Source: Salinigranum rubrum (lineage in GTDB: Archaea > Halobacteriota > Halobacteria > Halobacteriales > Haloferacaceae). From it: DNA of 64,000 nucleotides. The translations under genes and the position numbers were made by a program. Shown piece by piece: positions 1 to 9,033 of this stretch (position 1 is its first letter; every line of letters begins with the position of its first letter). The notes beneath the pieces were generated by a model that saw nothing but the letters and a program-made list of their open reading frames with translations, ran no database searches and was not told the DNA's origin. Where the stretch lies: positions 806,001 through 870,000 of the forward strand of contig NZ_CP026309.1 in the NCBI RefSeq assembly GCF_002906575.1. Reading direction: 5' to 3'.

Positions 1-2
1 TC

Positions 3-104
3 GACGACCTCACCGTCGACAGCCTCCCCGGGGCGATGCGCTTCTGCGTCGGCGCGGGGTACGACCCGACCCCCGTCGAATGGAGCACGCGTACCCCCGA
101 GTGA
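3..104 (+). CDS. C-terminal end of an unidentified protein (cut by window edge)
   Basis: The frame starting at base 3 is open to a TGA at 102-104 and reads 33 residues that begin DDLTVDSLPGAMRFCVG. The codons are typical of the surrounding genes, so this is probably the tail of a real gene that begins before the window. The fragment is too short to assign a family and no motif is visible. It ends 75 bases before the next gene on the same strand. Confidence 0.5.
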   Translation, partial: DDLTVDSLPGAMRFCVGAGYDPTPVEWSTRTPE

Positions 105-179
105 CGCCTCCCTCTCCGCGCAGCGCGCTCGACGCGCCCCGAGGGAAACCGTTGAGTTCGTCCGGTCCCGAACGCCGAC

Positions 180-428
180 GTGTCCGAGACGTACCTCTGT
201 TCGGTCTGTCGCGAGCCCACGGAGCGCTCGTACGGGGTCAGATACATCGTGCTGACCTGTCCCGCCTGCGGGCGACACGGGCGGCACGTCCACGCCTCGC
301 TGGTCCCGCTGCTCGACCGCGTTCCCGAGTCCGAGCGGTCCGACGACTGGGAGGACAGACCGCTGGACGAACGCCTGCTGGAGGCGCTCGAACGGGGAGA
401 CATCTCGCTCGGCGACACGGCGGTCTGA
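180..428 (+). CDS. Small zinc-ribbon protein
   Basis: An 82-residue protein starting with GTG. Two CxxC pairs (CSVC at residues 7-10, CPAC near 28-31) form a probable zinc ribbon in the first 35 residues, followed by a His-rich turn (GRHGRHVH) and an acidic C-terminal half. Small single-ribbon proteins of this kind are numerous in haloarchaea and are usually thought to mediate protein or nucleic-acid contacts. No enzymatic motif is seen. It runs toward the RNA-ligase-like gene on the opposite strand, 15 bases away. The specific role is unknown. Confidence 0.75.
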   Translation: MSETYLCSVCREPTERSYGVRYIVLTCPACGRHGRHVHASLVPLLDRVPESERSDDWEDRPLDERLLEALERGDISLGDTAV

Positions 429-443
429 ATCTCGGTCCGACCC

Positions 444-1328
444 TCAGCCCTGGTCGTCACGCCCGGCGAGGTACGCGCTCGTCGTCTCGGCGGCGGCCGA
501 CCGGAACGCGCGGACGTCGATTCCCCCCTCGAAGAGCCGTCGGTGGTGTGCGCGGGCGACGCGGTCGACGACCCGGCCGTACAGCGCGTCGAACGTCACC
601 GGCCGCCCCTCCGCTTGAAGCTGCCGAGCCACGCTGTCGAGGCGCTCTGTCGTCACGTGACGTCGAGCGAACCCCTCGGCGTCGTCGACAGTCGCCCCCG
701 TGTCGCCGTCCACGCTCGCGCTCGCACCCGCCCCGGTGTCGGCGTCGGTGCTTCCCCCGGAGTCGCCGACGGACGGGTTCGAGAGCGCACAGCGGAGCCC
801 GGTCTTGTTCCGGACCAGGACGCCGGCGGCCGGGCCGTCGTACCACGCTGAGGTGGGAAACTCGTACGACCCGGGACCGAAGTCGACCGCGCGCACCTCC
901 GCACGGACCGTGTTGAGCGGGTCGAGCCCCAGTCGGGTGTAGATCTTCTCGACGCGGTCCGGCTGACGGTACTCCCCTTCGGACCAGACGTCGACGCCGA
1001 GGAAGCTGGGGGTCGCATCCCAGTCGTAGTCGACCCCGCGGCGGTGCATCGCGCGACCGAAGAAGACGACCGACTCGACGTCGTCGACCGCCGCTCTGAG
1101 CGCGCCGCGGTCGAACGACTCGCGGACGTGCCGCACGGCGTGACCGTACGCCGGCGGCGCGTCGTCGCCGAACACCCGAACGTCGTCGCCGAACCGGAGC
1201 CGCCCGTCCTCCTGCGCCTGAAACCGCAGCGGTGCGCCGTCGACCAGTTCGTGCAGCCAGAGGTGGCCGCGCTCGAACAGTGCCGGTGGCGCTTCGGCGG
1301 CGGGTGGGTACGAGGGGAACGCCTGCAT
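444..1328 (-). CDS. RNA-ligase-like nucleotidyltransferase lacking the motif I lysine
   Basis: 294 residues from the ATG at 1328. The longer frame upstream is rejected because its first 49 residues are Arg/Ser/Thr-rich and not conserved-looking. The order of elements resembles the ATP-dependent RNA ligase (Rnl2-like) fold: a motif I position HELVDGAPLRF, a motif III region around FFGRAMHRRG, FLGVDVW as IIIa, and AGVLVRNKTG at the motif IV position. In active ligases motif I is KxDG with a lysine that becomes adenylylated; here the codon at that place is CTG (Leu). The family assignment is moderate. If right, the protein is either catalytically inert, perhaps an RNA-binding relative, or uses another nucleophile. 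A low-complexity Asp/Ala/Ser/Thr insert lies in the last third. Confidence 0.55.
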   Translation of the reverse strand: MQAFPSYPPAAEAPPALFERGHLWLHELVDGAPLRFQAQEDGRLRFGDDVRVFGDDAPPAYGHAVRHVRESFDRGALRAAVDDVESVVFFGRAMHRRGVDYDWDATPSFLGVDVWSEGEYRQPDRVEKIYTRLGLDPLNTVRAEVRAVDFGPGSYEFPTSAWYDGPAAGVLVRNKTGLRCALSNPSVGDSGGSTDADTGAGASASVDGDTGATVDDAEGFARRHVTTERLDSVARQLQAEGRPVTFDALYGRVVDRVARAHHRRLFEGGIDVRAFRSAAAETTSAYLAGRDDQG

Positions 1329-1534
1329 TCGTGTGTCGACACTCGGCGGCCACCGGGAAGTCGTTTCGCTCCCGGACGTGTGACGCTGGGCGCGTGGTGA
1401 ACGGTTCGCGGGCGTCGAGACGTGTTCGCGGGTGTCGACTCGTGGTGTGAACGCGCGGACACGCGAACGCGCCAAAAGAGCGGGTCGGTCGAGGGAATCC
1501 GCGGGGGGAGCGCGCGAACGAGTCGTCCGCCGGG

Positions 1535-2244
1535 CTATCGACGACGACGAGCGACGAACGCGGTGACGAGCGTCAGCGCGAGCGCGGTCAGCGCGATGCC
1601 GCCGGCGGGGAAGGCGAACTCGGTCGCGGTCGTCTCGGCCGCGGTGCCATCAGCGCCTTCGGCGTCCGATGGTGCGGCCGAGGCGTCTCCCGTTTCGGAG
1701 TCGGCGTCGCCCGCGTCACCCTCGGTCGCTGCGGTGTCCTCACCGGCGGTGACGGTCACGGTTCCCGACTCGCTTGCGGGGTCCACGGACGCGCCGCCGT
1801 CGGCGTCGAACTGGAGCGGTTCGACGGAGAGGGTGATGTCACCGGCCATCCCGCTGGACACCTCGACGGTCGCGAGCACGACGTCGCTCGCTCCGGGCTG
1901 GACCTGCTGGTTCAGGTCCGCGGCTTCGAGCGTGACGCTCGACCCGTCCTCGGAGAGAGCGGGCTCGGAGGTCAGCCCGAACGTGTCCGGGTAGCTCGCA
2001 CCCTGGATGAGGGCGTTGCTGTTTCCGACCGAGAGGTCGATAGCGAACCCGGCGAGGCCTTCGGGGCCGACGTCAGGACGACGTCGACGGTCGCGGTCTC
2101 GCCCGGCTGAACGGTCGCGCTCTCGACGCGGATGGTCGGGCTGTCGGTCTGGGCGGCGGCCGCTCCGGTCAGCGCCGAGGCGCCGAGTGCGAGGGCGAGG
2201 ACGCCGACGATAGCGATTCGGAACCGGTCTGTCTCTCGTGGCAT
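1535..2244 (-). CDS. Membrane-anchored cohesin-like protein (one apparent frameshift)
   Basis: Starts at the ATG at 2244 with a Sec-type signal peptide (RFRIAIVGVLALALGASALT) and runs into a domain beginning TIRVESATVQPGETATVDVV. After TSAP the frame is lost; adding one G to the G run at 2063-2066 restores EGLAGFAIDLSVGNSNALI and carries on to a stop at 1535. The rebuilt ~236-residue protein has one cohesin-type beta-sandwich (with PGETATVDV, GLAGFAIDL and VLATVEV, the usual cohesin strand signatures), then an Asp/Ala/Glu/Thr-rich spacer, then a C-terminal transmembrane segment and RRRR tail that would anchor it with the cohesin outside. It lies 73 bases downstream of the dockerin-bearing PhoX on the same strand. 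Partnership with that dockerin is inferred. Confidence 0.7.
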
Positions 2245-2317
2245 GTGTGTGGAGTTGTGGGTGGGTGCCGAACGAGCGGGGACGCGGCGGCGTGCCGCCC
2301 GTGTCCGTCCGCTCGGT

Positions 2318-5110
2318 TCAGTTGTCGCTGCTGTCGCTGTCGTTGCCGTTACCGTTGTTACCGTTACCGTTGTTACCGCTATTTCCGTTACCGTCGTCGC
2401 TGTCGCCGTCGTCGTCGCTGCTCCCGCCGTCGCCGTCGACACCGGCCTCCTCGTACAGCGTGACGAGGTCGGCGTAGTCGAGTTGTTCGTTGCCGTTGAA
2501 GTCGAACGCCCGCGCGTTGGACTTCACGTTGCTGTTCTCGAGGTTGTTGAACAGGGTGACGACGTCGTCGTAGTCGACGCGGCCGTTGCCGTTGACGTCC
2601 TCGTAGAGACCATCGCCGTCGGGGTCCTGCGGCGCGGCGCCGCCGGCACCGATGCTGGCGGGGCCGGTCATCGCAACCCCGGAACGGGGCTCGACGTCGA
2701 TGGCGTTCCCGTTGTCGTCGTCGAGCGACGCGCTGGTGTCGATGTCCGTGGAGCCCGCGCCCATGCCGCTGAGCGTGACGGTCGCCAGCTTGAACTCGGT
2801 GCCCTCCGGCTGCATCGCCATGTTCGTGTCGGCGAACTTGAACGTCGCCGTCGCCCCCGCTTCGATGGTGGGCGAGGCCGAGAGGCCGACCGCGTCGGGG
2901 TAGGAGGCGCTCGTGATCTCGACGACGCTGGGGTCGGCGACCTCGACCGTGAACTCGCCGCCGGCGATTCCGTCGGGGACGTGCTTGGCCATGACGTCCG
3001 CCTGGACGGACTCGCCCTGACCGACGGCGACGGAACTGACGTAGACCTGGGTGTTCGGCTGGTAGACGTACAGGCAGTCGTTGGGGTACGAGCGCCGGGA
3101 CTCGTTGAACCCGTCCTCACAGCAGAGGACGCGGCCGTCTTCCATCACGTAGACGTTGTCGATGTTGCGCAGCGCGTCGTTCGCGACCTCCGCAGCGTCC
3201 GTGAAGTCCGGGCCGACGATGACCGCTTCGAGCGTCGAGACGTTGTAGTTCGCGTCGAGTTCGCCGCGATAGACCACGCCGCCGTCGACGCGGTCCATCC
3301 GGATGTCGCCCTCCTCGTCGGAGAGCGCGTCGTTGAACTCGGAGATGCCGAAGTAGACGTAGTCGCCGGGACCGGAGCCGGGTCGGCTGTCGACGCCCTC
3401 GGCCTTGTTGAACTCGATGGACGCGCCGATCTCTTTGGCCGCGGCGCGCGTTTCGAGGAACGGCACTTTGCGGAGTTCCTCGTCGACGCCGTTCCAGCCG
3501 TTCTCCTCGTACTGGGTGGCCCACTCGATGATCTCCTCGTTCGTGATGTAGTTCTGGTTGCCGTTCGCGATGACTTCGAGGTCGGCCTCCTTCAGCGCTG
3601 CTTCCGTGTCCTCGCTCCAGTCCGTGTCGGCGTGGGTTTCGAGGTAGTCGACCTGCGTGACGTCGTCGTACTCGGCGATCCACTCCTCACACTCCGCGTT
3701 GGAGGCGTGACCGAGCGGGATCCACTCGACTTCGAGGGTGACGTCGGCCGGCGAACTGCGCTCGCCGGACTCTTCGACGTTGGCTGCGTCGTTGGTGATC
3801 TTGGGCGCGTAGAGGGTGCCCTCGACGTCCATCGGGTCGTCGTAGCCGGGGATTTCCTCGTTGGCGACGAACTTGTAGATGCCCTTCGAATCGCCGTCCG
3901 AGCAGCCGTACACCGTCTTGAGGTCGTTCTGGAAGTCCGGCGCCTCCCAGGAGGCCCGGCCCATCACGTAGTACTTGATCGGTTCGACGTCTTCGGCGTT
4001 CGCCGCGTCGGAGTTGCGGAAGTCGAGTTGGTAGCCGTAGCGGTAGGGGTTGGGGTAGACGTCGCCGATGGGGTTGATACCGTTGGTGTCGCCGTTCTGG
4101 TCGACCTGCTCCGCGCCGAGGTAGTACGCGAGGAACTCGACGCCCGACAGGGCGAACGCGCCCTGGGGGTAGAAGCTCCCGCTGATGTCGCCGTTGTCGG
4201 CGTAGTCGGCGACGACGCCCGGAATCGACGCCGGGTTCGGTCGGTTCCAGAACTGACACGCGCCGGTGAGTCCGTCGCCACCGTTCTCGACGATGTCGCC
4301 GACGGTGCTCGTCAGGTTGACACGGGTGTGCGCGTAGTTCTCCTCGGAGGAGACCATCGTGTTCCACGGGCTGAGGTCGCCGTAACAGTTGATGCGGGTC
4401 CCACCCAGGTCGCGCAGGGCTTCCGTGTTCGCCATGTTGGCGGCGTCCTTGGGGTCTGCCTCCCACTCGCCGTCGTCGGTCTGGCTGATCTTGATCCGGC
4501 TGACGTTGCCGGGGCTGTTCTCCCAGTTGGTGTACAGGTACCCCTCCGTCCCCTCGTCGTTTGTGGCGACGAACTGGTTGCAGTCGGGGTTGGTCGCGGC
4601 GGCACCGTACTGCGTGCCGGCGAAGTTGTCCATCGTGATGTCGGTTCCGTCGGGCGTCTGCGTCACGCCGAAGCGCTCCGACTGACCGATGGGCTCGCGG
4701 GCCTGCGCGAGGTAGACGTACTCGCCCTCGCTGGACCGGATCTGGCGGCGCTGTTCTTCGGTCTCGGGAATCGGTAGCTCCGAGAAGTCGTCGTTGTCGC
4801 CGTCCAGGTCGAAGTGGAACCCGCTGAAGTAGCCCACTCCGGGGTTGCTGAACGGTCCGATGTTGTCCGCTGCGGGGTGCTGGTTGCTGTACAGAAGCCC
4901 CCCGTCCGCGAAGACGAACGGTCCCGTGACCTCCGCCCCGTACGCGGTGTTCGAGAAGCGCTTGAGTTCGCCCTTTACGCTCGGCGCACCCGGTGTGTCC
5001 GATTCGTCTATCTCCGTCTCGCTCGCGCTCGCGGCACCGCTGGCCACACCCACGCCGAGCGCGGCAGCCACCGATGACGCCATCAGGTTCCGTCGACTAA
5101 AATCGACCAT
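2318..5110 (-). CDS. phoX: Secreted alkaline phosphatase PhoX with cohesin-like and dockerin domains
   Basis: 930 residues from the ATG at 5110; the paralogue begins with the same MVDFSRRNLM, which decides the start over an ATG 15 bases upstream. A twin-arginine signal (SRRNLMASSVAAALG) predicts Tat export. Residues ~45-680 are a PhoX/DUF839 phosphatase: NCYGDLSPWNT at 241-251 followed by SSEENY is the family's Cys/Glu metal-binding signature, and VMGRASWEAP and CSDGDSKGIYKF are other family blocks. PhoX enzymes release phosphate from organic esters using Fe and Ca. Residues ~688-820 are a cohesin-like domain. Residues ~833-889 carry two dockerin repeats (DVNGNGRVDYDDVVTLF and DFNGNEQLDYADLVTLY), each with a Ca-binding loop. 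The last 40 residues are Asn/Gly/Asp/Ser-rich. It appears to have its own promoter in the AT-rich gap upstream. Confidence 0.9.
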   Translation of the reverse strand: MVDFSRRNLMASSVAAALGVGVASGAASASETEIDESDTPGAPSVKGELKRFSNTAYGAEVTGPFVFADGGLLYSNQHPAADNIGPFSNPGVGYFSGFHFDLDGDNDDFSELPIPETEEQRRQIRSSEGEYVYLAQAREPIGQSERFGVTQTPDGTDITMDNFAGTQYGAAATNPDCNQFVATNDEGTEGYLYTNWENSPGNVSRIKISQTDDGEWEADPKDAANMANTEALRDLGGTRINCYGDLSPWNTMVSSEENYAHTRVNLTSTVGDIVENGGDGLTGACQFWNRPNPASIPGVVADYADNGDISGSFYPQGAFALSGVEFLAYYLGAEQVDQNGDTNGINPIGDVYPNPYRYGYQLDFRNSDAANAEDVEPIKYYVMGRASWEAPDFQNDLKTVYGCSDGDSKGIYKFVANEEIPGYDDPMDVEGTLYAPKITNDAANVEESGERSSPADVTLEVEWIPLGHASNAECEEWIAEYDDVTQVDYLETHADTDWSEDTEAALKEADLEVIANGNQNYITNEEIIEWATQYEENGWNGVDEELRKVPFLETRAAAKEIGASIEFNKAEGVDSRPGSGPGDYVYFGISEFNDALSDEEGDIRMDRVDGGVVYRGELDANYNVSTLEAVIVGPDFTDAAEVANDALRNIDNVYVMEDGRVLCCEDGFNESRRSYPNDCLYVYQPNTQVYVSSVAVGQGESVQADVMAKHVPDGIAGGEFTVEVADPSVVEITSASYPDAVGLSASPTIEAGATATFKFADTNMAMQPEGTEFKLATVTLSGMGAGSTDIDTSASLDDDNGNAIDVEPRSGVAMTGPASIGAGGAAPQDPDGDGLYEDVNGNGRVDYDDVVTLFNNLENSNVKSNARAFDFNGNEQLDYADLVTLYEEAGVDGDGGSSDDDGDSDDGNGNSGNNGNGNNGNGNDSDSSDN

Positions 5111-5549
5111 GCGGGTGGACAGCATAACCGTTTCATAAAAGTATTTTATAATATATCTCTAAATTACACGTAACTCGCGGTTGCCTTACGGGGCGGTGAA
5201 CAGTACTACGCACTCGTGTGTGTCATACGTTCCATTACATAGTCTCTCACGGGAGGTTGGCCGCCCGTGTAAACAAGCTATAGAGCGCTTGAATCTGGAT
5301 TTGGTGGCGATATCGGTACGTCTGTTCGGTCGGTATCAACGACGATTCCGACCGTGTCATCCGACGTGTCTCGGCGGAACGACGGCGACATATCTGTCTG
5401 ATCGATGTCTCAGTCAAAAACATACGAAAAGTCATAAAAAGTAAAAAATTTAAAATTTATTATCTATCTACGAAGGACGGCTCCGTCGGGCCGAACTCGT
5501 CCTCGAAACGGCCCCCGTCACGGGCGATGGCGAGGCGGTGTGAACGGGG
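5111..5549. other. AT-rich intergenic gap holding a T-rich terminator and the PhoX promoter
   Basis: No convincing gene. Read on the minus strand, the first part (about 5475-5405) is a run of T-rich tracts just after the stop of the 142-residue gene, suitable as an archaeal oligo-T terminator. Close to the PhoX start, 5135-5155 contains a long A+T stretch (minus strand atatattataaaatac) suitable as the TATA element. The AT content contrasts sharply with the ~67% GC around it. The middle of the gap shows nothing. Confidence 0.55.
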
Positions 5550-5978
5550 TTACTGGAGACCCTGCTTTTCGGCTCCCGCTCGAATCTCTTCGGCACGCTC
5601 GCGTACCCAGCCCGTATACTTGTCGACCCAGTACGGTTTCTTCCCGAAGAACGACGCGACCCACAACTCGTCGTGACCCGGTTGGGTGAGCATGTACGAC
5701 GCCAGCACCGCCCGGCCGGCCGCGACGACCACCGGGGGGATGCCGCGCTCCCCGGTGCCCGCCTCCTCGAACCCGTTGACGCAGAAGTAGACGTCGGCGT
5801 ACAGCGTGGCCATCTCGGGGTCGTCGAACGCGACGCCCCGGTGCTGGGGTGCCTCGAACCGGTACCGCGGCTCGTCGTTCTCGGGGGTGGAGAGTTCGAC
5901 GACTCGAACGTCGAGCACGTACTGTTCGTACACCGATACCTGTTCCGCGCCGGTCGGCTGGTGGTCCGTCTTCGACAT
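5550..5978 (-). CDS. Conserved haloarchaeal protein paired with PhoX (copy 1)
   Basis: 142 residues, no signal peptide or membrane segment. It is clearly homologous along its length to the protein at 9034-9456: both have SVYEQYVLDVR near the start, PRYRFEAP, TLYADVYFC.NGF, GTGERG.PP, and VASFFGKKP near residue 110. Each copy lies directly upstream of a PhoX gene on the same strand, so the pair was duplicated as a unit. I do not recognise the family. One cysteine (FCVNGF) is shared by both copies. Predicted to be cytoplasmic; a role connected to phosphatase expression or phosphate use is only inferred from position. A probable TATA element (ttataaacg on the minus strand) lies near 6067-6075. 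Confidence 0.75.
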   Translation of the reverse strand: MSKTDHQPTGAEQVSVYEQYVLDVRVVELSTPENDEPRYRFEAPQHRGVAFDDPEMATLYADVYFCVNGFEEAGTGERGIPPVVVAAGRAVLASYMLTQPGHDELWVASFFGKKPYWVDKYTGWVRERAEEIRAGAEKQGLQ

Positions 5979-6184
5979 GGGTTGTCTCGTTCGTCGCCAC
6001 AGCCCGTCCTCGTCGGGCGGATGCGACGTTCACATCGGGGACTGACGGGAGCGGGGGGTAGTACGTTTATAATTCGGATATATATCGGTGGTGAGAGGTT
6101 GGTCCCGCTCTCGACGGGTACTGACCCGTCGGCGAGGGAGCGACGGTCGACGACCGCCCTGTCACCGAGAGCGACGGCTCGGTC

Positions 6185-8932
6185 TTATTGGCCGCCGTCG
6201 CCGTTCCCCTCGTTGCCGTTCTCGCCGCTGGTGCCGTTGTCACCTTCGCCACCGTTGCCGCTGTTACCGTCGTCGCCGTCACCGCCGTTGTCACCTTCGC
6301 CACCGTTGCCGCTGTTACCGTCGTCGCCGTCACCGCCGTTGCCACCTTCGCCACCGTTGCCGTTGTTATCCTCGTCGCCGTTCCCGTCCTCACCGTTTTC
6401 TTCCTCGCTGCCGCTGTCACTGCTGACGCGTACGGTCCCGTCCTTCGTCTCGAATTCGATGTCCTCGGGGACTCTCTCTTCGAGCGGCGTCGTCACCTCG
6501 AGCGACGTCTCACCGGCGGCGTTCCCGGCGACCGTGACCGTCGCGATCGCCGTCTCGACGCCGTCCATCTCGACCTCCTCGACCGGGCCGAGCGGGAACC
6601 GCGCCGCCCCTCCGTCCTCGATAACGGCGGGGCTCCCCGACGCGGTCACGCCGTCGCCGTAACTCGCGTCCGTGATGGTCGCGACGGACGCGTCGGCGAC
6701 GCTGACGGTCACCTGGCCGCCGACGTTCGGTAGTTCGTTCAGCACGTCGGGCGGGTGAGAGAGCGTGAGGGCGCTCTCGGCGCTCCCGCCGACGTCGACC
6801 GCGACCGACTCCGCCGTCAGCATGGGGTTCGGCTGGTAGACGTACAGACAGTCGTTGGGGTACGACCGCCCCGACTCGGCGAAACCGTCCTCACAGCAGA
6901 GGACGCGGCCGTCGTCCATCACGTAGACGTTGTCGACGTTGCGCAGCGAGTCGTTGGCCGCGTCGGGACCGTCGGTGAAGTCCGGGCCGACGATGACGGG
7001 TTCGAGCGTCGAGACGTCGTAGTCGAGGTCGAGTCTTCCGCGGTAGACCACGCCGCCGTCGACGCGGTCCATCTGGACGTCGCCCGTCTCGTCCGAGAGG
7101 TCGTCGTTGAACTCGGAGATGCCGAAGTAGACGTAGTCGCCGGGACCGGCGTCCGAGACGCTGTCGACGCCTTCGGCCTTGTTGAACTCGATGGACGCAC
7201 CGATCTCTTTGGCCGCGGCGCGCGTTTCGAGGAACGGCACCTTGCGGAGTTCCTCGTCGACGCCGTCGTGACCCTCTGCCTCCCACTGTTCGGCCCACTC
7301 GACGATCTCCTCGTTCGTGATGTAGTTCTGGTTGCCGTTCTCGATGACCTCGAGGTCGGCCTCTTCGATCGCCGTTTCCACGTCCTCTTCCCAGTCCGTG
7401 TCGGCGTGGGTTTCGAGGTAGTCGATCTGCGTGACGTCGTCGTACTCGGCGATCCACTCCTCACACTCCACGTTGGAGGCGTGACCGAGCGGCAGCCACT
7501 CGACCTCGAGTGAGACGTCCGCGGGCGAGGCCGGCGGGTCCGCGGTGGTCTCGTCCGTGTTGGTGATCTTGGGCGCGTAGAGGGTGCCCTCGACGTCCAT
7601 CGGGTCGTCGTAGCTGGGAATCTCCTCGTCGGCGACGAACTTGTAGATGCCCTTCGAATCGCCGTCCGAGCAGCCGTACACCGTCTTGAGGTCGTTCTGG
7701 AAGTCCGGCGCCTCCCAGGAGGCCCGGCCCATCACGTAGTACTTGATCGGCTGTGGCGGGTCGCCGGCCGGGTCGCGGTAGTCGACGTGGTAGCCGTAGC
7801 GGTAGGGGTTGGGGTAAACGTCGTCGATGGGTGTCGTCGTGTTCGCGTCGGCGCTCTGGTCGTCCCGGTCGGCGCCGAGGTAGTACGCGAGGAACTCGAC
7901 GCCGGCCAGCGCGAACGCGCCCTGCGGGTACCACGCTCCCTGACTCCCGTAGTACTGGCCGATGTCTCCCGGAATGGTGGAGGGGTTCGGGCGGTTCCAG
8001 AAGTGCGCGGCACCGACGATGCCCACGCCGCTCCCCGCTTCGACCCAATCGCCGACGGTGGTGGTCAGCGAGACACGCGGATGCGAGTAGTTCTCCTCGG
8101 AGGAGACCATCGTGTTCCACGGGGTGAGGTCGCCGTAGCAGTTGATGCGCGTCCCTCCCAGGTCACGAAGCGCGTCCGTGTTCGCCATGTTGATGGCGTT
8201 CTCCAGGTCGGCTTCCCACTCGCCGTCGTCGGTCTGTGCGACGGGGATGCGCGAGACGTTGCCGGGGCTGTTCTCCCAGTTGGTGAAGAGGTACCCCTCC
8301 GTGCCCTCGTCGTTCGTGGCGACGAACTGGTTGCAGTCGGGGTTGGTCGCGGCCGCCCCGTACTGTGTCCCCTCGAAGTCGTCCATCGTGATGTCGAACT
8401 GATCGGGCGTCTGCGTCACGCCGAGGCGCTCCTCGTTGTTGTTGATGGAGTCTCGCGCCTGTGCGAGGATCTCGAAGGTGTGCTCGGCCGACCGAACGCG
8501 GCCCTGTTCCTCGACGGTCGTCGGAATCGACACCTCCTCGAAGTCGTCGTTCGACCCGCCCATCTCGAACTGGAACCCGCTGAAGTAGCCGATACCGGCC
8601 CGGTCGTACGGCGGTTCGTTCGCCTTCGTCGCCGGTTCGGGCTCCGAGTACTCGGGAACCGTGTCGTCGAACAGGTCGGGGTCACGCGTGCCCTGATAGG
8701 GGTGCTGGAGGCTGTGCAGGAGCGACCCGTCCGCGAAGACGAACGGTCCCGTGACCTCGGCACCGAAGGAGGTGTTCGAGAAGCGCTTGAGTTCGCCCTT
8801 CACGCTGGGGGCACCCTCCGTATCGGACTCGTCGATCTCGCTCTCGCTCGCGCTCGCGCTCCCCGCGACGCTCGCTCCGAGCGCTGCTGCTACCGAACTC
8901 GCCATCAGGTTCCGTCGACTGAAGTCGACCAT
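6185..8932 (-). CDS. phoX: Secreted alkaline phosphatase PhoX with cohesin-like domain and Gly/Asn/Asp tail
   Basis: 915 residues, paralogue of the product at 2318-5110. The Tat signal (SRRNLMASSVAAALG) and PhoX blocks (NCYGDLTPWNT, SSEENY, VMGRASWEAP, CSDGDSKGIYKF) are kept, so it should also be an exported metal-dependent phosphatase. It has a longer insert near residues 80-110. Residues ~700-835 form a cohesin-like beta-sandwich (LTAESVAVDVGGSAES to the ETSLEVTT region). There is no dockerin: the last ~75 residues are a low-complexity Gly/Asn/Asp/Glu tail containing a 17-residue repeat (GGDGDDGNSGNGGEGDN). It differs from its sister in exactly the module that would let it dock. It has its own AT-rich promoter (aaaaatttaaaag on the minus strand) within 40 bases of the start. 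Confidence 0.9.
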   Translation of the reverse strand: MVDFSRRNLMASSVAAALGASVAGSASASESEIDESDTEGAPSVKGELKRFSNTSFGAEVTGPFVFADGSLLHSLQHPYQGTRDPDLFDDTVPEYSEPEPATKANEPPYDRAGIGYFSGFQFEMGGSNDDFEEVSIPTTVEEQGRVRSAEHTFEILAQARDSINNNEERLGVTQTPDQFDITMDDFEGTQYGAAATNPDCNQFVATNDEGTEGYLFTNWENSPGNVSRIPVAQTDDGEWEADLENAINMANTDALRDLGGTRINCYGDLTPWNTMVSSEENYSHPRVSLTTTVGDWVEAGSGVGIVGAAHFWNRPNPSTIPGDIGQYYGSQGAWYPQGAFALAGVEFLAYYLGADRDDQSADANTTTPIDDVYPNPYRYGYHVDYRDPAGDPPQPIKYYVMGRASWEAPDFQNDLKTVYGCSDGDSKGIYKFVADEEIPSYDDPMDVEGTLYAPKITNTDETTADPPASPADVSLEVEWLPLGHASNVECEEWIAEYDDVTQIDYLETHADTDWEEDVETAIEEADLEVIENGNQNYITNEEIVEWAEQWEAEGHDGVDEELRKVPFLETRAAAKEIGASIEFNKAEGVDSVSDAGPGDYVYFGISEFNDDLSDETGDVQMDRVDGGVVYRGRLDLDYDVSTLEPVIVGPDFTDGPDAANDSLRNVDNVYVMDDGRVLCCEDGFAESGRSYPNDCLYVYQPNPMLTAESVAVDVGGSAESALTLSHPPDVLNELPNVGGQVTVSVADASVATITDASYGDGVTASGSPAVIEDGGAARFPLGPVEEVEMDGVETAIATVTVAGNAAGETSLEVTTPLEERVPEDIEFETKDGTVRVSSDSGSEEENGEDGNGDEDNNGNGGEGGNGGDGDDGNSGNGGEGDNGGDGDDGNSGNGGEGDNGTSGENGNEGNGDGGQ
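6237..6390. repeat. 51-bp tandem repeat encoding the PhoX tail
   Basis: Two adjacent 51-bp copies (starting at 6241 and 6292) are identical at nearly every base, and a third degenerate copy follows from 6343. They lie inside the second phoX gene and encode the 17-residue unit of the Gly/Asn/Asp/Glu tail. The length is a multiple of three, so copy-number change would keep the frame and only lengthen or shorten the tail. Confidence 0.85.
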
Positions 8933-9033
8933 ACCGCGATTGACTCACTCGCCTTCTTTTAAATTTTTCACGATTAATCAAACTGTTTATTCGGACGGAA
9001 AGTTGGGCTCGAATGGGTTTCCGCCGCTCGCCC

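Noticed and set aside
2132-4777. An 881-codon open frame antisense to the dockerin PhoX gene
   Set aside because: Long antisense frames are expected at this GC content opposite real genes. The translation is Val/Asp/Arg-rich without motifs, while the opposite strand encodes a full recognised enzyme.
6237-6390. Short regularly spaced repeats that could suggest a CRISPR array
   Set aside because: The repeats are directly adjacent, in frame, and encode the low-complexity PhoX tail. There are no unique spacers and no cas genes in the window.
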